Positions 21,689 through 32,434 of a DNA stretch of 64,000 bases are shown here, in pieces. Numbering within the stretch: the stretch's first letter is position 1; the number at the start of each line of letters is the position of its first letter. The notes under the pieces are model-generated. The model saw nothing but the letters and a program-made list of their open reading frames with translations. It had not been told where the DNA came from and made no database searches. Both the position numbers and the translations under genes were made by a program. Origin of the DNA: Hyaloperonospora brassicae (taxonomy: Eukaryota > Oomycota > Peronosporomycetes > Peronosporales > Peronosporaceae); NCBI GenBank assembly GCA_947650285.1, contig CANTFL010001211.1, positions 310,001 through 374,000 of the forward strand, given 5' to 3'.

Positions 21689-23997
21689 TGTCAACGAGGC
21701 TTTGGGACGTGACTGGAACTGGAACGACCTGTCGACGTGTTGTTCTTTACGCCGCGGCGAATACGAGAGTGCGACCAAGCAGACGCCGAAATATGTCCGA
21801 CTGGCTATGCACAGCTGCGCACCTACATATGTAAATTCTCACCAAACTACTCAGCCAATGGGTAACGTCGTGTATTTATAGTTTGCCTGGACTGCCGCTT
21901 TGGAAGATCACCCATTTGTGCCAAAAGCAGGTCTGTAGCTGCGACTACAAACAGAACACGGTCGCAAGAAGCAACGATGTTCTGTCTGTCTGATTAGATA
22001 CAAGACCGGTCGGTGCCGTGCTCGTCACTACTGTCCGTGCAGTTACATACGAGACATCGCGACGTTGTCTCTCTACTTGTCGATCGTTTCGGTGCCACTG
22101 CTGCGACTGTTGTGACAGCGCTTCCGTCTCCAACTTTGTCGAAAAAAGGAAGACATGAGCGCTGTTGTTGCGTCTTATTCGAATATACAGGTCACCAATG
22201 CACTGTACGTGTCGAGCAACAATCGCTTCTTTCTCCACTATCCGATCGTTTCTAGCAATGAAAACGGTAGCACACGCATCGTCTGCATCTTTGCTACACG
22301 TCAGTGCCCTGCACGTAGCGAGGAGATGGTCAGGGGCGACACACGCGTCGCGCCGAAGCTATTTCGCTTCGCGCTGTCTGTCAACCGAATTTATGCGTGC
22401 TGTTAGTGTGCATAGATTGTCCACCTGGAACTGGAGCTGGGCGGATGCGAGTTTATATTGCGCTTTGTAAGCTGTCTACGACAGGACGAGACGGTATTTT
22501 ATGACCCCGTGCGATTAAAAACCGGCCACCACCAGGAGCAGCTCAATCATTGTCCGCTGCATTCTTGCACCCAGCAGTTGGATTGTGGGCGAGGATTGTT
22601 TCCAGGCTTTGCACCGTCCCTCGCAGTGCGTGGAATCACTCGCGCGAAGGAATTGACACGAGGGTGCTCGACCAAGTGCTAAAGCGTCTGAAAGAAGAGG
22701 CGGACACAGCTTCTGGAATCAAGTGACAGGCAGTTGGCGGAGAATCTTCAGTAGCTCTGCCATCGACGTGGGCGTGTCATGCAGTGGTGCTTCCCTGTTC
22801 GTGAAAGAAGTAGAGTGTGAGGCCGCACGTCTTGGTGCAAGTGACAGCGCCCGAGCACTGGCGATCGGACGTATGCATGTCGGTATAGTTGGCGCTGTCT
22901 CGAGCTGGGACATGATGATTGCGCGTCGATTGTACCCAGAGCCCGACGATACGAAGCTGCCATTAACAGGCTGAGCCGTCCTCGGCAGCTGCCGCGTCGA
23001 GCTGAAGGTCTTGCCGTTCGACTGCAACTGCACGATAAACTGATCTCGATCATCATGCGTCAGCCCCTTCTTGGTCAGAGAAGCATGTTGTGTGGCTGCA
23101 GATACCGAACATCGTTTCGATACGGGTCTCGCTCGCTCTTAGCAAGGACAGCAAGATGCGACGCGTACGCAACCAGCTGCTTTTCTGCATAGACGAATCA
23201 CGTGATTTCCGGCTGGCTCGTGCTCAATTGAGGTGCTGGGAGAACGGGAAGAGCTGCGGCAGTAAACAAAACGAGGACACAAACGTCGCAGTAGATGACG
23301 CTCAGTCCGTTCTCTTCTATTCGCTCTCAGCTCGGCTGCGAGACTACACGACGAGAGCGTTCGAGGCGATGCAGATGAGCGTCTTTCGGGCCTCTGGTCG
23401 AGTTCACCAGGTCTTCTTGTGTCGTCATGAACTCCGCGTGTTCGGCGCGATTGTTTCGGCCGTGCTGACGCAAAAAGGAGGCCATGGACTCCAACATGAC
23501 AGCAAAGGCCAGCAGAAGATGGTCAAGTCTGCGACCGGAAACGCCAAGGTGGTTTTGCTGTAGCTACCGAAGCTCGGACCCTTTTTGGGCATCTTGAGCC
23601 CAACACTGCCCAAGCCGAGTGACGCTTGTACGAGACGGCCAGTGCCAAGTAAACCGAAGAATACATTCGGCGTAAGAAAAGCGAATACACACAAACAAGA
23701 CCCACTCGATTCGTGCCGACCAGCTCAACCCTCAAGAAGCTCAAGGAAGTGGAGGTCAGGCAGTCCTATGCCCCATAAAGTCAGCTGGCCATCCATCTCA
23801 AGATTCGGAATCGTCCGTGTCCCCTCGTCCTGACGTGTCGCACATACCACGCTGCTTCCAACCACAAGTATTCATTCTCGCAGCTCCGGCAGACTCACGA
23901 GCGCCTCATCTTGATTGGTCAAAACACCATCGACACGACTATTATCATCCAACCATCGACAATCCACGCCACTCATCCCCTGTCCAGTCCACATATC
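21689..23997. other. Intergenic region between KDM5-like and USP7-like genes
   Basis: Divergent gene pair spacing. It holds the MLO-like pseudogene fragment (23225-23645). Elsewhere only short frames without family features. Confidence 0.5.
23225..23645 (-). pseudogene. Decayed partial copy of the MLO-like gene
   Basis: On the minus strand, GLKMPKKGPSFGSYSKTTLAF, PVADLTIF and then TRSS-type remnants match GLKMLKEVPSFDSYSKTILAF and QVADLTIF of the gene at 12112-14178. Further along, CCGCAGCTCTTCCCGTTCTC and CACCTCAATTGAGC match its GLPQLFPFSKYLNQ codons. The copy spans what corresponds to about 12310-12700 of the intact gene and is broken by frame changes and stops. No flanking parts of the gene were found, so it is a fragment. 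Likely a local duplication that decayed. Confidence 0.75.
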
Positions 23998-26900
23998 ATG
24001 GTCGAGAAGCGCCCGAGTGCAGTCGGCGACTCGCTGCGCGACGTCCAGCGGCGCAAGCGACGGACGACGCGATCGGACCGCACTGTCCCGTCCCCAGACA
24101 TCACTGTGTCCCCCACCAGATGCAGTGCTGAGCACCAGTCTCCGTCGCTTGCTGCGTACCCGACGTCAACGTCGACGTCCCCGTCCTCAAGAGCGTTTCT
24201 TTCCGCCGCAGAGCCACCGCCAATGCTCGTTTTCCACGGCACGTTTCACGTGCTGGACCTCGACAATGAACACATCGTGACGTCGGTGAAACATGACGCG
24301 CAAGGCGCGCCGTGGCGAGTCATTTGGCAGCCTCGAAGCCTCACGGACCAATCGTTTGTCGGTGTGTTTGTAGAGCTCGTTCTCGACGCCCGAGAGCACC
24401 AAAACGTATCGTCACGATTAGCGGAGATTGGCATCGTGCTCGTGCATCAAGGAGGTCTTGCGTCAGTCGTGAAGCACACGAGCGTGCACGCGTTTTCCAA
24501 GGGCACGCCGATCTTTGGCATGAGTCAGTTTTGTTTACGCAGTGACTTGCTGAATCCGAGCAATCATTTCTTGACAGCTGATGGAAAAGTAGAGATTGAA
24601 GTGCAGTTGACGTTTGTAGCAGATGTTGAAGCGGAGATTCAGAGAGACACACCCGCGTCAATCATGTCGTCTTGTCAAGGTGAAGCCTGGACAAACGAGT
24701 CAAAGTCGATGCAGGAGTTGCAAGCGTATGACTCGAAAGAGGAGACAGGGATGGTGGGCTTGAAGAATCAGGGAGCCACGTGCTACTTGAACTCTTTGCT
24801 GCAGACGCTGTTCCACTTGCAAGCGTTTCGGCAAGTGGTGTATGAAACGCCCACGGCTCAGGAAGATACAAATGATTCTGTGTCATTGGCACTGCAGCGT
24901 GTGTTTTACCGATTACAGCGACAACAAAGGGCAGTGTCGACGAAGGAGCTGACGCGTTCGTTTGGATGGAGTGCAATTGACTCGTTCATGCAGCATGACG
25001 TACAAGAGTTGTACCGGATTTTGTGCGATCGGTTAGAGGAAAAGATGAAGCACACGAGAGTGGACTCGGCAATATCGAAGCTTTTCGAAGGCAAAGTGCG
25101 GTCATTTGTGCAGTGTGTGAATGTTGACTTTCAGTCGTTTCGTGACGAGAGCTTTTATGACTTGCAGCTGGACGTGAAGGGCTGTAAAGACTTGATGCAG
25201 TCCTTTCGCAAGTATGTGGAAGTGGAAATGCTGGACGGTGACAATCAGTACGACGCTGAAGGACATGGGAAACAGGATGCCAAGAAGGGTATTGAGTTTG
25301 CCTCGTTTCCACCTGTGCTCAATATCCAGCTGAAGCGCTTCGAGTACGACGCCATGCGCGATGGCATGGTCAAGGTCCACGATCGCTTTGAGTTTCCGAA
25401 AACACTTGTGCTCGATGAGTTCATCCGTGGCAGTAGCAAAACAGTAAGCGATGACAGCCACGAGAAATCCCCACGGTATATTTATCACCTCCATAGCGTG
25501 TTGGTGCACAGTGGCGATGTGCACGGCGGTCATTACTACGTATTTATTCGACCTGGGAAGCACACTGCTACAAGTACGGATTGGTTCAAGTTTGATGATG
25601 ACCAGATTACGCGCGTGGATGAACGTATAGCGATTGAGGGCAATTTTGGCTCTATTGGGACTCCTGTGACACCGCAAGAGGTATCTACGGAACCGCCGTC
25701 GCCTCTGTGCTCATCCTCAGTATTTTGCCCGTCTGATCCTGAAGGTACAAGCATTGCAGAGCCAAGTGGCATGGATGGCTTAGAATTCACATCGGTGGCT
25801 GCGCCAGGCGTACTAGCTACCGGTGGTGACAATGCCACGGATGAAATGTACGAGTATAGCCAATGCAATGGCAACAGTAGCGTTCCGTTACGTCCTGCGC
25901 CAAGCAGCCTGACACTTCCACTTGGTAGGAGTTACTCTAGCGCATACATGCTCGTATACGTGCGCAACGGTGAAAACGATATCAGCGCCATTCAGGAAGG
26001 AGATGCTGCACGTACAGGGAGCACTGCGATGGCACCTTGTGTTTCAAAAGGGGTCTCCGCGGCTGACCATGTATCCGACAGCATCAAAATGGAAATATCG
26101 CCGGCCGAACCGGATGTTTGTGCTTGGGACATTGACTCAGTGGCGATTCCCGCCGAGCTGGTGACACGATTCCACGAGGAGGAGAAAGCAGTCAGCCGGC
26201 GCAAGAAAGCTCAGCAGACAGAACACTTGTACATGAACCTTCGCATCGCTTCTGACACGAGCATCGCCAAACTGAAACGTATAACAAAGACAATGGACTT
26301 TTCTGGATTCAACAACTCGAACACGTTGCGCATTCGCATCAAACGCGCAGCATCTATCCGGGAGCTCTACCGTCGCGTTTACAACGAGACTGGCGTTCCC
26401 ATGTCGCGACAGCGCTTGTGGAAAGTCATCACGCGCGAAAATCGCACAACTCGACCCGATCAATCTCTCGGTCCTGATTTGTTCGGCTGTCGCGTGGACT
26501 GGCTGATCGAGGACGATGCCTCGCACAAAGCCCCTGTCAAACTGTACCTTCAGATACTGAACGACGTGCCGGAATCTTCCGCAGCTTCACCACCCGTATC
26601 GCCGTCATCTCCCTCCATTCTTACGCTCGGAGTAGCGGAATGGGTTAGAATTGCAGCACCGGTCATCCACCGGCATTTCTGGGACGAATTCACACCTCTA
26701 GAGATCGAAGACAAATTGCTTGGTGCAAGTGAAACAAAAACTAGTCAGGAGATGGAGGAGGCGGATGACGACGCGGCTACTGCATTTGCTGTCGCTGACG
26801 ATCGCGTCGCAGCAGACCACGCGCCAGCGCTGCAGACTCATGAGATCATATTGTTCATCAAGTTTTATGACCCTACGAGGAAACTTGGTGAGCGATTGGA

Positions 26901-28741
26901 GTATGTGGGCAACGTAGTAGTGGACTCGCGGATCACTGGTGCAGAGCTAGCTAAGTATCTGCACGACGCACTATCGATTCCTGTCGTTGCGGACTTGCTC
27001 CTGTACGAAGAGGTCCAGCCTGCCTCTGTGTCGGAGATTGATATGGAGACAACGCTAACGGGATCTGAAATTCAGAATGGTGATATCGTTTGCTATCAGT
27101 ACGCAGAAGACGAAGACATGTCGAGCTGTGCTGGGATAAAAGCAGATGAGGGAATGGAAGACGATGCTGGTGCGGCGGAGACGACGTATGTTGGTCCTGA
27201 TGGTGAAGAAATGAAGAGTGCGGTTTGCCCGGATGGTGGCGATAACCGCGTGGATGATACCAGCTCATTAACAAATTCGAGTACCTGGAATGGCAACGAC
27301 AACCGGGGCCCTCATAGCCACGGGTCAACTGAGGTAGGACAATCATGTGCGGGAGAGCTTCACCAGCATCAGAGACAGCTAGTTGAGAGGTATCCAGACG
27401 TGCCCTCATACTTCCAATACTTGCTGGATCGCGTGGAGGTGACGTTTCACCGCTACGGACACTCAAAGGAAGAGTCCTTTACCCTGCCGCTTTTGTTCAG
27501 TAACGTGTATGATGAAGTGATCGATGCTGTGGCGGCGCACCTGGGGCTTCTAGGTCCAAAGCGGCTGTTTATACGATTGTACCAGCACTCACCTCTTAAC
27601 AATTTGCCCATGAAGTCGCCGTTGCGTCACTCCCGATATGCTGGGGACGACCATACGACACTAGAGGAGCTGCTTACCGAATACATGGAACGCACCAATA
27701 TTTTGTACTACGAGCTGCTGGCCCACCCTATCACGGAGATCGAAGCGAAGAAGGAGTTGCTCGTGCATCTCAGCATTTACGACGCTTGCTTTGCTGCCGA
27801 ACAGGCAACACTCGCATCAGCTGCCTCACCTCAGCGCCATATTGAAGTGCTTGTGAAGTCCACGCACATGGTTCGCGACTTGCTAAAGCTTATTCGGAAG
27901 GGCTGCAGGCTGTCAGAAGACACACCGCTGCGTGCGTGCGAGACCATTCAGCACGGAACGATGATTACGCGTTTGATTCAGGACGATGCACCGCTGTCAC
28001 GCTACTGGGGCCAAAGCGCAGTGTCAGACCCTAACTCACCTGAGATCTTGGTGGAACAGATTCCGATCTACGAGGTGAGTAGCGGTAATGGTGTGGTGGA
28101 AACGCAAGCGTCCGCAACATCCGACGACACGGTATCCGGTGTTGCTAGTACGGAGGTGATCACAGTCAACGAAATGCCATCGCCGACGACCCAATTGGCT
28201 CACGATCGCTCACCGCGAGACTTGAGGAACACGACATTTGACGACGACGACGCCCCACTGTGGTACTACAAGGGCGTGGTGCATTTCAGTTTCCAGAACA
28301 CCTCCCAGAAGTTGATACACCCGCATGGAGTGCCGTGTGTCGTGCGCTTTAGCGAGCGCGATACCGTCGGCGACGTCAAGGAGCGTATACGCCAGCGGTA
28401 CGACCCCTTCGTCTGACTTTTGCTGCTTGTCGTGCTACACGTGAGTACACGCTTGACTGACTCACTTTTTTTCGTGTAGGATGGGCATTTCGGCTGAAGT
28501 GTTTGCACAGTGGAACTTTGCGCTCGTCAAGGACCTGAAAGCGTCGACGCTGCAGAGCGTGTACGACGAAATGGAGCCCGAGGCGCTCGACGCGTTTCCC
28601 ATGTCGCGGCTCACAGAGCTCTGTGGAGCAGACTTTGAGCATTTGGGCAGCTTGGGGCTAGAACACGCGGACCCGACACCAGTGCCTCACCACCACAGCA
28701 CGAGGAGGCTGGAAACTGGTATTCACATCCGTCAGAGCTGA
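23998..28741 (+). CDS. USP7: USP7/UBP12-13-type deubiquitinase (MATH + USP + Ubl array)
   Basis: Two exons are inferred: 23998-28397 and 28480-28741, with an 82-base intron (GTACGA...GTGTAG) that turns an early stop into RIRQR-MGISAEVFAQWNFAL, the expected end of a USP7 Ubl domain; 1553 residues. An upstream in-frame ATG at 23911 would add 29 residues. Order of parts: a Ser/Thr-rich N-terminus, a MATH (TRAF-like) domain (about 75-210), a USP catalytic domain with Cys262 in NQGATCYLNS, His512 in GDVHGGHYY and an Asp near 533 in DWFKFDDDQ, then the USP7 C-terminal ubiquitin-like array with ICP0-binding character (KLYLQILND, LLYEEVQP) and a final Ubl. It removes ubiquitin from target proteins, mostly nuclear, with MATH and Ubl regions choosing substrates (family knowledge). 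The last 25 residues contain a His run rather than the usual activating peptide. Catalytic residues are intact. Confidence 0.93.
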
Positions 28742-29057
28742 GCTGAACTGAATAATTGGACAAACGAGACGCAAGTCGACGTACAGTGCAGATCGAGTCG
28801 AGTCCTGCTCGTCTGCAAAAACGACAGGCGGTGCCGTCGCTGGGCCGTGTTCGTTGATCCAGGCTCCTCGTCTGATATCGCATTGGCAGACGACTTGAAC
28901 GGGTTGCACATGCACCGACTTGGAGGGACAATGCGACACAAACTGCTTCATTGTGTGATTCCGTTGCCAGCGCTGCCCCGTTCAACGACGGACAAATGGA
29001 CGATTTTCTCAGTAGCACTTATAGCAGTAGTAGTACTCTCACGTCGTGGAAGTAGCA

Positions 29058-29092
<35 letters not shown>

Positions 29093-30127
29093 AGTAGTAG
29101 TAGTACGATCAGTCACCTCGTGGTAGTAATAGTATTGCTGTAACTTGTCGATGTAGCAGGAAGGAGCTGAGCAATCGGCGGCGATGACCAAGAAGCAGGA
29201 CATGCCACACGTGATACCCTGCCAAGTAGAATATACCCGCTCAGTTGAGCCCCCTCAGTAAACACCCGCTCGTCCCACCGTGTTCACTGAATAGCCTCTT
29301 GAAATCAATATCCGCACGAGGAAAACCGCGCCAACGACCGACTAACGCGATAGTCAGCCGCCACCCAAACAACCCGACACTCGCCTTTGCTGCAATAGAG
29401 CACGTGAGCAAGAGCGCAGAAAAAGGCGCACCCGTCCGTACCCTTCGTCCCGGCCGAGACGCCCTATGCTTGCGCACGCACTGCACTGGACCGTCCAGCG
29501 CCTCCACCCGCCCCAGCGCTGCCGTAGCGTCCAGCGCCAGTGGCCTCCCGCCCGTGGCCGCCTCCTGCCGGTGCGTTCGACGCCATGGCGGCCCCCTCGT
29601 CCACTGCCGTTTGTAACGGTGCCACGTCGGGAAGCGACTTGTGGTCTCGAGGGATTTGTAACGCCTGCGACACGCACACAGCTGCTCCGCGTCGTGGACA
29701 GTGTTCAAGTGGCCATTGCGGGACCGCCGCCATGCTCTCGTGCACGGCCCCAGTCGTTCCCGTCCCTCGTCGCAGTCGCAGGTGCCCTCACGCTCAGGCG
29801 CTCCAGAACGACAAGACGGACAGTGACAGCAAAAGGAGGAAGAACGCGTGTACTACTCGCTCTGCTGATGGCTGGACGCCTCATCCGTGCGACGTGGCTA
29901 CACGGAAGAAACGGCGACGACAGGGTGAAGTTTTTTGGACGCAGCCGCAACGCCAGAGCGACGACGACGACCACAGAGACAACGGAGAGGGCGCAGGAAG
30001 AGACACAGGCAGCAAAGAGCGCGACACAGCAAAAGCTGAAGGAACCAACGAGACGCGGACGGAGGTTCATTTGTCAAGCCCAAGCGCAGCGGTGCTCCCT
30101 CGTTCGCCACAGGTCCCGACGTCGTCA
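28742..30127. other. Intergenic stretch with (CGT)n microsatellite
   Basis: A GTC/CGT run lies at about 29058-29091, followed by TAG repeats. From 29540 a frame is open into the acyl-CoA-synthetase-like gene, but its 196 codons are low-complexity and lack domain character, so they are treated as untranslated here. Confidence 0.5.
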
Positions 30128-32434
30128 ATGGCGCGACCGTTTGGGGAACTGACGATCGAGTCGAGTGTGGACACAGCGTGTCCGGCTGCCAGAGATGGCT
30201 ACATGTACTCCTGGGGCAGCAGTCCTGCTAGTGATGTGTTCTATCCCGAGACTCGAGATGCGCGCGGTATTGGCGGCGGAAAACATGCTGCTGGTGGTTC
30301 TACGACGACGACCGCTGCCAGTACTCGTCGAGGCAGCAGCACGGGACGTGTCTGGGGTCGGGCGCTGAGTGTCGCGCAGAATGCTGACAACGGCACGACA
30401 ATTGCAGCTCTCGTGTCTGCAACGCCAACGACCGTGTGGGACACGTTTTTGCAGACTGTTGGTGCTTTTGCCGATGAACCGGCAGTTGCGGGACGGGAGT
30501 CAGTAGCAGCTCGAACCCGTCGTGGTGTGCAGACGCTGGATGGTGAGCCCACGACACACGCAATGTACTCGTGGGCACAACATGCAGTGCGCGTGCGCTG
30601 TGTGGCAAGGACGTTGTTGCGAGTGGGGTTTCAAGCCGGAGAAGGAGTGGTCATCTGTGCACAAGCTAGTCCGTTACTGCATGCGATGAATCTTGCAGTC
30701 GTGTCGTTGGGCGGCGTAGTTGCTCACGTACGCAGCTCATGGAGCGTGCGTGAACTTCGGGACGATATTTTACCGACGGCGGATGCGACAATTGTGGTTA
30801 TCGACTCGCTCGAAAACAACTTTCGAGAAGCCATGGAAGCTCTCTACGATGAGCGTCAGGCTCTCGGAAGACCGATTCGAGCCGTGGTGGTTCTTGGAGG
30901 CTCAGCTGCACTAGACTCTGCTATCGCGGATCTACGTGACAGTAGTATCACTGTCATTGGAACGAAAGATCTGTACGCAATGAGCGCGCTCGCGACCGAG
31001 GAGGCCGGCATTACGTCTTCGCTTGATGCATTAGCGTATGGAGTACTGCCAGACCAATGCTGCTTGCTGTCTTTTAACTACGACAGTCGGGGCCGTGTTC
31101 GGGGTGCAGAGCTTTCTCATGACAATGTGATGTTCACGGCAGCTGCCTTGGTCCGGAGCTTTGGCTTGACCAGCCGCGATCGGATCGTAGGGTACCTGCC
31201 GCTGCATCACGTGGCGTCGCAAGTGCTGGAGTTTTACGTGCCTCTCATCGCAGGACTGACGGTGGTGTGTGCGCCGACGTACAATCTGCCTCTTGTACGA
31301 GTAGTCACCGAGCACAAGCCAACCGTGTTTTTTGCAGCGCCTGCAACGTGGACGCGCTTTAGCCAACAAGTCTATTGCGCCAAAGGCGACGTGAATGCGA
31401 CCATCTACCGCTGGGCCAAGACACGCGCTACTAACAATTCACAGAAGCTGCTTTTTGCCAAAGGCAAGGGAGGCAGGCGTCGCAGTATAGGCTACATGCT
31501 TGCCAAGGCGCTTGTACTTAACAACATCAAGAAGAAGATTGGACTCAAAAGTTGCGCTGCCTGCTATTCCGTGTTAGCACCACTCGACTTCGAGCTTGAG
31601 CGGCTATTTAAAACAGTTGATACGCCGATATACCAGCTCTTTGGCACTGCCGAGACGTCCGGGTTTGCTGCGATTAATTTCCCACACGCTTGGGAGTTCG
31701 GTAGCTCTGGTCGTGCGCTGCCCGGTACTACGATTCGCTGCGACGAGCGCTCTCAGGAAACAGTGCTCCGTGGCCGCAACGTCTTTTTAGGTTACCGAAG
31801 AAATACACGTCGACGCGTGACCCAGACAAACGGATCTGGTGCTGCTGTCATGGAGGACCAACGCGCGTCGATGCGTGACCCGGACGGGTGGCTTCGTCTC
31901 TGGCAACGTGGGTTTCTGACCCCAACATGTTTCCTCAAAATCAGCGACCCGCGAGACTTTGTCGTTCTCGCATCAGGTGACTATGTTCCGATCCAGCCTT
32001 TCGAGCATTCGATGATGGAGTTGATGCCAGAACTTGGTCGTGCCATGCTCGTCGGTGACGGCCGTACGTTTTTAAGCGCACTGTTCTTTCTGAAAACCAA
32101 CAAAGTGGGTTTTCGAGCAGCAGTACCAGCGAATAAACACATTAGGAGTCAACCATTGGACGAAGACGCTTTGAAAATCAGTCGAAGTATTGGCAGTTCT
32201 GCTTCCACAGTTACGGAAGCTATTTGCTGCCAGCAGTGGGCTGTACATTTTGACACGGTGCTGGAAAAACTACCTCAAGTCTGTTCCATATCCGGCTATC
32301 GTATTCGCAAATGGATTTTGATGGCGGCCGACTTCTCCGTCGAATCAGGCGAGCTCGACCCGGACACAGGTGCCGTACGCCGTCGCGTCGTGGACTACAA
32401 GTATCAGGCACTGCTTGACTCCGTGTACAGCTAA
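30128..32434 (+). CDS. Bubblegum-type (ACSBG) acyl-CoA synthetase homologue lacking ATP-binding motifs
   Basis: A 768-residue single exon from MARPFGELT; human ACSBG proteins are about 700-720. An in-frame ATG at 29540 would add 196 residues of doubtful value. The fold is recognisable throughout: VGYLPLHHVASQVLEFYVP, PTVFFAAPATWTRFSQQ, KALVLNNIKKKIGLKSCAAC, YQLFGTAETSGFAAIN (adenine-binding motif kept), GSSGRALPGT, and a C-terminal half aligned with RAMLVGDGRTFLSALFFLK. Three signature sites are gone. The phosphate-binding loop SGTTGxPKG is replaced by NYDSRGRVRG (about residue 317). The SGD with its ribose-binding Asp is replaced by LWQRG after DGWLR. The hinge GRxKE is replaced by SDPRD. 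The usual reaction, ATP-dependent fatty acid activation to acyl-CoA, is therefore unlikely; a pseudoenzyme or scaffold is inferred. Confidence 0.75.
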   Translation: MARPFGELTIESSVDTACPAARDGYMYSWGSSPASDVFYPETRDARGIGGGKHAAGGSTTTTAASTRRGSSTGRVWGRALSVAQNADNGTTIAALVSATPTTVWDTFLQTVGAFADEPAVAGRESVAARTRRGVQTLDGEPTTHAMYSWAQHAVRVRCVARTLLRVGFQAGEGVVICAQASPLLHAMNLAVVSLGGVVAHVRSSWSVRELRDDILPTADATIVVIDSLENNFREAMEALYDERQALGRPIRAVVVLGGSAALDSAIADLRDSSITVIGTKDLYAMSALATEEAGITSSLDALAYGVLPDQCCLLSFNYDSRGRVRGAELSHDNVMFTAAALVRSFGLTSRDRIVGYLPLHHVASQVLEFYVPLIAGLTVVCAPTYNLPLVRVVTEHKPTVFFAAPATWTRFSQQVYCAKGDVNATIYRWAKTRATNNSQKLLFAKGKGGRRRSIGYMLAKALVLNNIKKKIGLKSCAACYSVLAPLDFELERLFKTVDTPIYQLFGTAETSGFAAINFPHAWEFGSSGRALPGTTIRCDERSQETVLRGRNVFLGYRRNTRRRVTQTNGSGAAVMEDQRASMRDPDGWLRLWQRGFLTPTCFLKISDPRDFVVLASGDYVPIQPFEHSMMELMPELGRAMLVGDGRTFLSALFFLKTNKVGFRAAVPANKHIRSQPLDEDALKISRSIGSSASTVTEAICCQQWAVHFDTVLEKLPQVCSISGYRIRKWILMAADFSVESGELDPDTGAVRRRVVDYKYQALLDSVYS

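Noticed and set aside
29540..30127. N-terminal extension of the acyl-CoA-synthetase-like protein
   Set aside because: Low-complexity, no targeting peptide pattern I could defend, and the ATG at 30128 gives the usual family length.
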